Assembly (NCBI GenBank): GCA_946478635.1
Contig: CAMLCX010000294.1
Span: 1 to 6,332, forward strand
Reading direction: 5' to 3'
DNA length: 6,332 nucleotides
From: an uncultured Pseudomonadota bacterium
GTDB taxonomy: Bacteria; Desulfobacterota_B; Binatia; UBA9968
Part shown: positions 5,838 to 6,332 of the stretch, piece by piece
How the letters are laid out: the number at the start of each line of letters is the position of its first letter
How positions within the stretch are numbered: the stretch's first letter is position 1
Translations under genes and position numbers: made by a program
The notes under the pieces: generated by a model
Seen by the model: the letters and a program-made list of their open reading frames with translations, nothing else
Databases searched by the model: none
What the model was told of the DNA's origin: nothing

Positions 5838-6251
5838 ATGGACCTAAAGGAACTCAGAAAATTGCCGATGCCGAAATTGCGCGACGTTGCTAAACAAGAA
5901 ACCGATCTCAAGAATGTTATCGCTCTGGAAAAAGAGGAGCTGATCAAGGCCATCGCCACGGCCAAAAATATTCCTTACGACGAGACGCACAAGGACTTAA
6001 ACGCGATCCATGCGGTTAAACAAGACATTCGAGCGTTGCAAAAACAAAAAGTCGAGCTGCTCGCTTCCAATGGCGAGCGCAAGAAAATCAAGCAGGTCAG
6101 ACGCAAGGTAAAGCTGGCCAAGCGGGCGACGCGCCACCTGGCGCATGACGCGAAGTTAGTCGCGGTGGCCGCGGAAGCGAAAGCTGCCGCGGAAAAAACG
6201 GCTGCAGCAGCCAAGCCTGCTGCGCCGGCGGAGACTCCGCCCGCCGCTTGA
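5838..6251 (+). CDS. Small basic protein with Rho-N/SAP-like N-terminus and Ala/Pro-rich tail
   Basis: The product is a 137-residue, lysine-rich protein. Residues 1-45 (ELRKLPMPKLRDVAKQ ... KNVIALEKEELIKAI) match by eye the helix-loop-helix pattern of the Rho termination factor N-terminal domain and SAP-like nucleic-acid-binding modules (L..LPv.eLr..Ak.lgi.n...l.KqeLi.aI). Residues 57-102 (AIHAVKQDIRALQKQKVELLA ... KKIKQVRRKVKLAKRATRHLA) form a charged, probably helical or coiled-coil arm with a basic cluster KKIKQVRRKVKLAKR, somewhat like ribosomal protein L29. Residues 107-137 are low-complexity Ala/Lys/Pro, likely disordered. I infer a cytoplasmic nucleic-acid-binding role, perhaps RNA or ribosome associated, but I do not recognise a named family. 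A GGGGGAG at 5824-5830 sits 7 bases before the ATG and fixes the start. It reads divergently from nth and is followed after 11 bases by a radical SAM gene, so the two are probably an operon. Confidence 0.75.
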   Translation: MDLKELRKLPMPKLRDVAKQETDLKNVIALEKEELIKAIATAKNIPYDETHKDLNAIHAVKQDIRALQKQKVELLASNGERKKIKQVRRKVKLAKRATRHLAHDAKLVAVAAEAKAAAEKTAAAAKPAAPAETPPAA

Positions 6252-6262
6252 AAGGAAAGCGT

Positions 6263-6332
6263 ATGAGCTCGCCGCCTCCTCTGCGCGGCCGCGGATCGGC
6301 AACGAATCCGAAGAACCGCTTCGAGTCCATCG
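6263..6332 (+). CDS. N-terminus of a PA0069/Rv2578c-type radical SAM protein (cut by window edge)
   Basis: Only 23 codons are present, beginning at the ATG at 6263-6265. The peptide MSSPPPLRGRGSATNPKNRFES contains the (K/R)GRGAxxNPxxRFE segment that, as I recall it, opens PA0069-family radical SAM proteins, a group related to spore photoproduct lyase. The radical SAM CxxxCxxC motif would lie beyond the window. A good ribosome-binding site, AAGGA at 6252-6256, is 6 bases upstream. The frame is open to the edge. The gene follows the small basic protein after 11 bases and is probably co-transcribed with it. The function of the family is not established to my knowledge. The call rests on one short motif, so confidence is moderate. 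Confidence 0.65.
   Translation, partial: MSSPPPLRGRGSATNPKNRFESI

Noticed and set aside
6097..6330. Minus-strand frame of 77 codons at the right edge
   Set aside because: It is antisense to the Ala-rich tail of the small basic protein and to the radical SAM start, both of which have good ribosome-binding sites.

Overview
The window looks like a piece of a chromosome from an uncultivated, moderately GC-rich environmental bacterium, probably proteobacterial or from a former deltaproteobacterial lineage. The lineage is inferred from gene content only (tripartite tricarboxylate transporter genes, a TAXI binding protein and an environmental-type 'cacagaggcgcagag' palindromic repeat). No rRNA or other marker is present. 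I see no phage, CRISPR, IS transposase, tRNA or rRNA.

Layout, left to right. (1) 1-457, minus: tctB, nearly complete but cut by the window edge, starting at a GTG inside the end of tctA. (2) 444-1946, minus: tctA, the large membrane permease. (3) 1947-2246: intergenic, mostly a decayed, imperfectly palindromic dispersed repeat. (4) 2247-2609, plus: a small single-domain cupin without the usual metal-binding histidines. (5) 2627-3547, minus: a secreted TAXI-type solute-binding protein with a strong ribosome-binding site, convergent with the cupin. (6) 3628-4113, minus: a DUF456 membrane protein. (7) 4145-4861, minus: an alpha/beta hydrolase. (8) 4948-5093, minus: what looks like the two ends of an extended short-chain dehydrogenase (epimerase type) gene joined out of frame, a pseudogene with most of the body deleted. 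(9) 5109-5777, minus: endonuclease III (nth) with a recognisable sigma70-type promoter. (10) 5838-6251, plus: a small, very basic protein with a Rho-N/SAP-like N-terminus and an Ala/Pro-rich tail. (11) 6263 to the edge, plus: the first 23 codons of what appears to be a PA0069-type radical SAM protein.

How the genes may work together: nth, the SDR remnant, the hydrolase, DUF456 and the TAXI gene lie head-to-tail on the minus strand with gaps of about 15-80 bases and could be one long transcription unit, although their functions are not obviously related. TctA and TctB form the membrane part of a secondary carboxylate transporter. The nearest binding protein is of the TAXI family (normally a TRAP partner) rather than TctC, which suggests either a mixed TAXI-TctAB importer or chance neighbours. 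The plus-strand pair at the right end reads divergently from nth. Most genes are ordinary. The points worth a second look are the TAXI/TctAB pairing, the SDR remnant, the repeat and the small basic Rho-N-like protein. I do not see clear evidence of a wholly new system.
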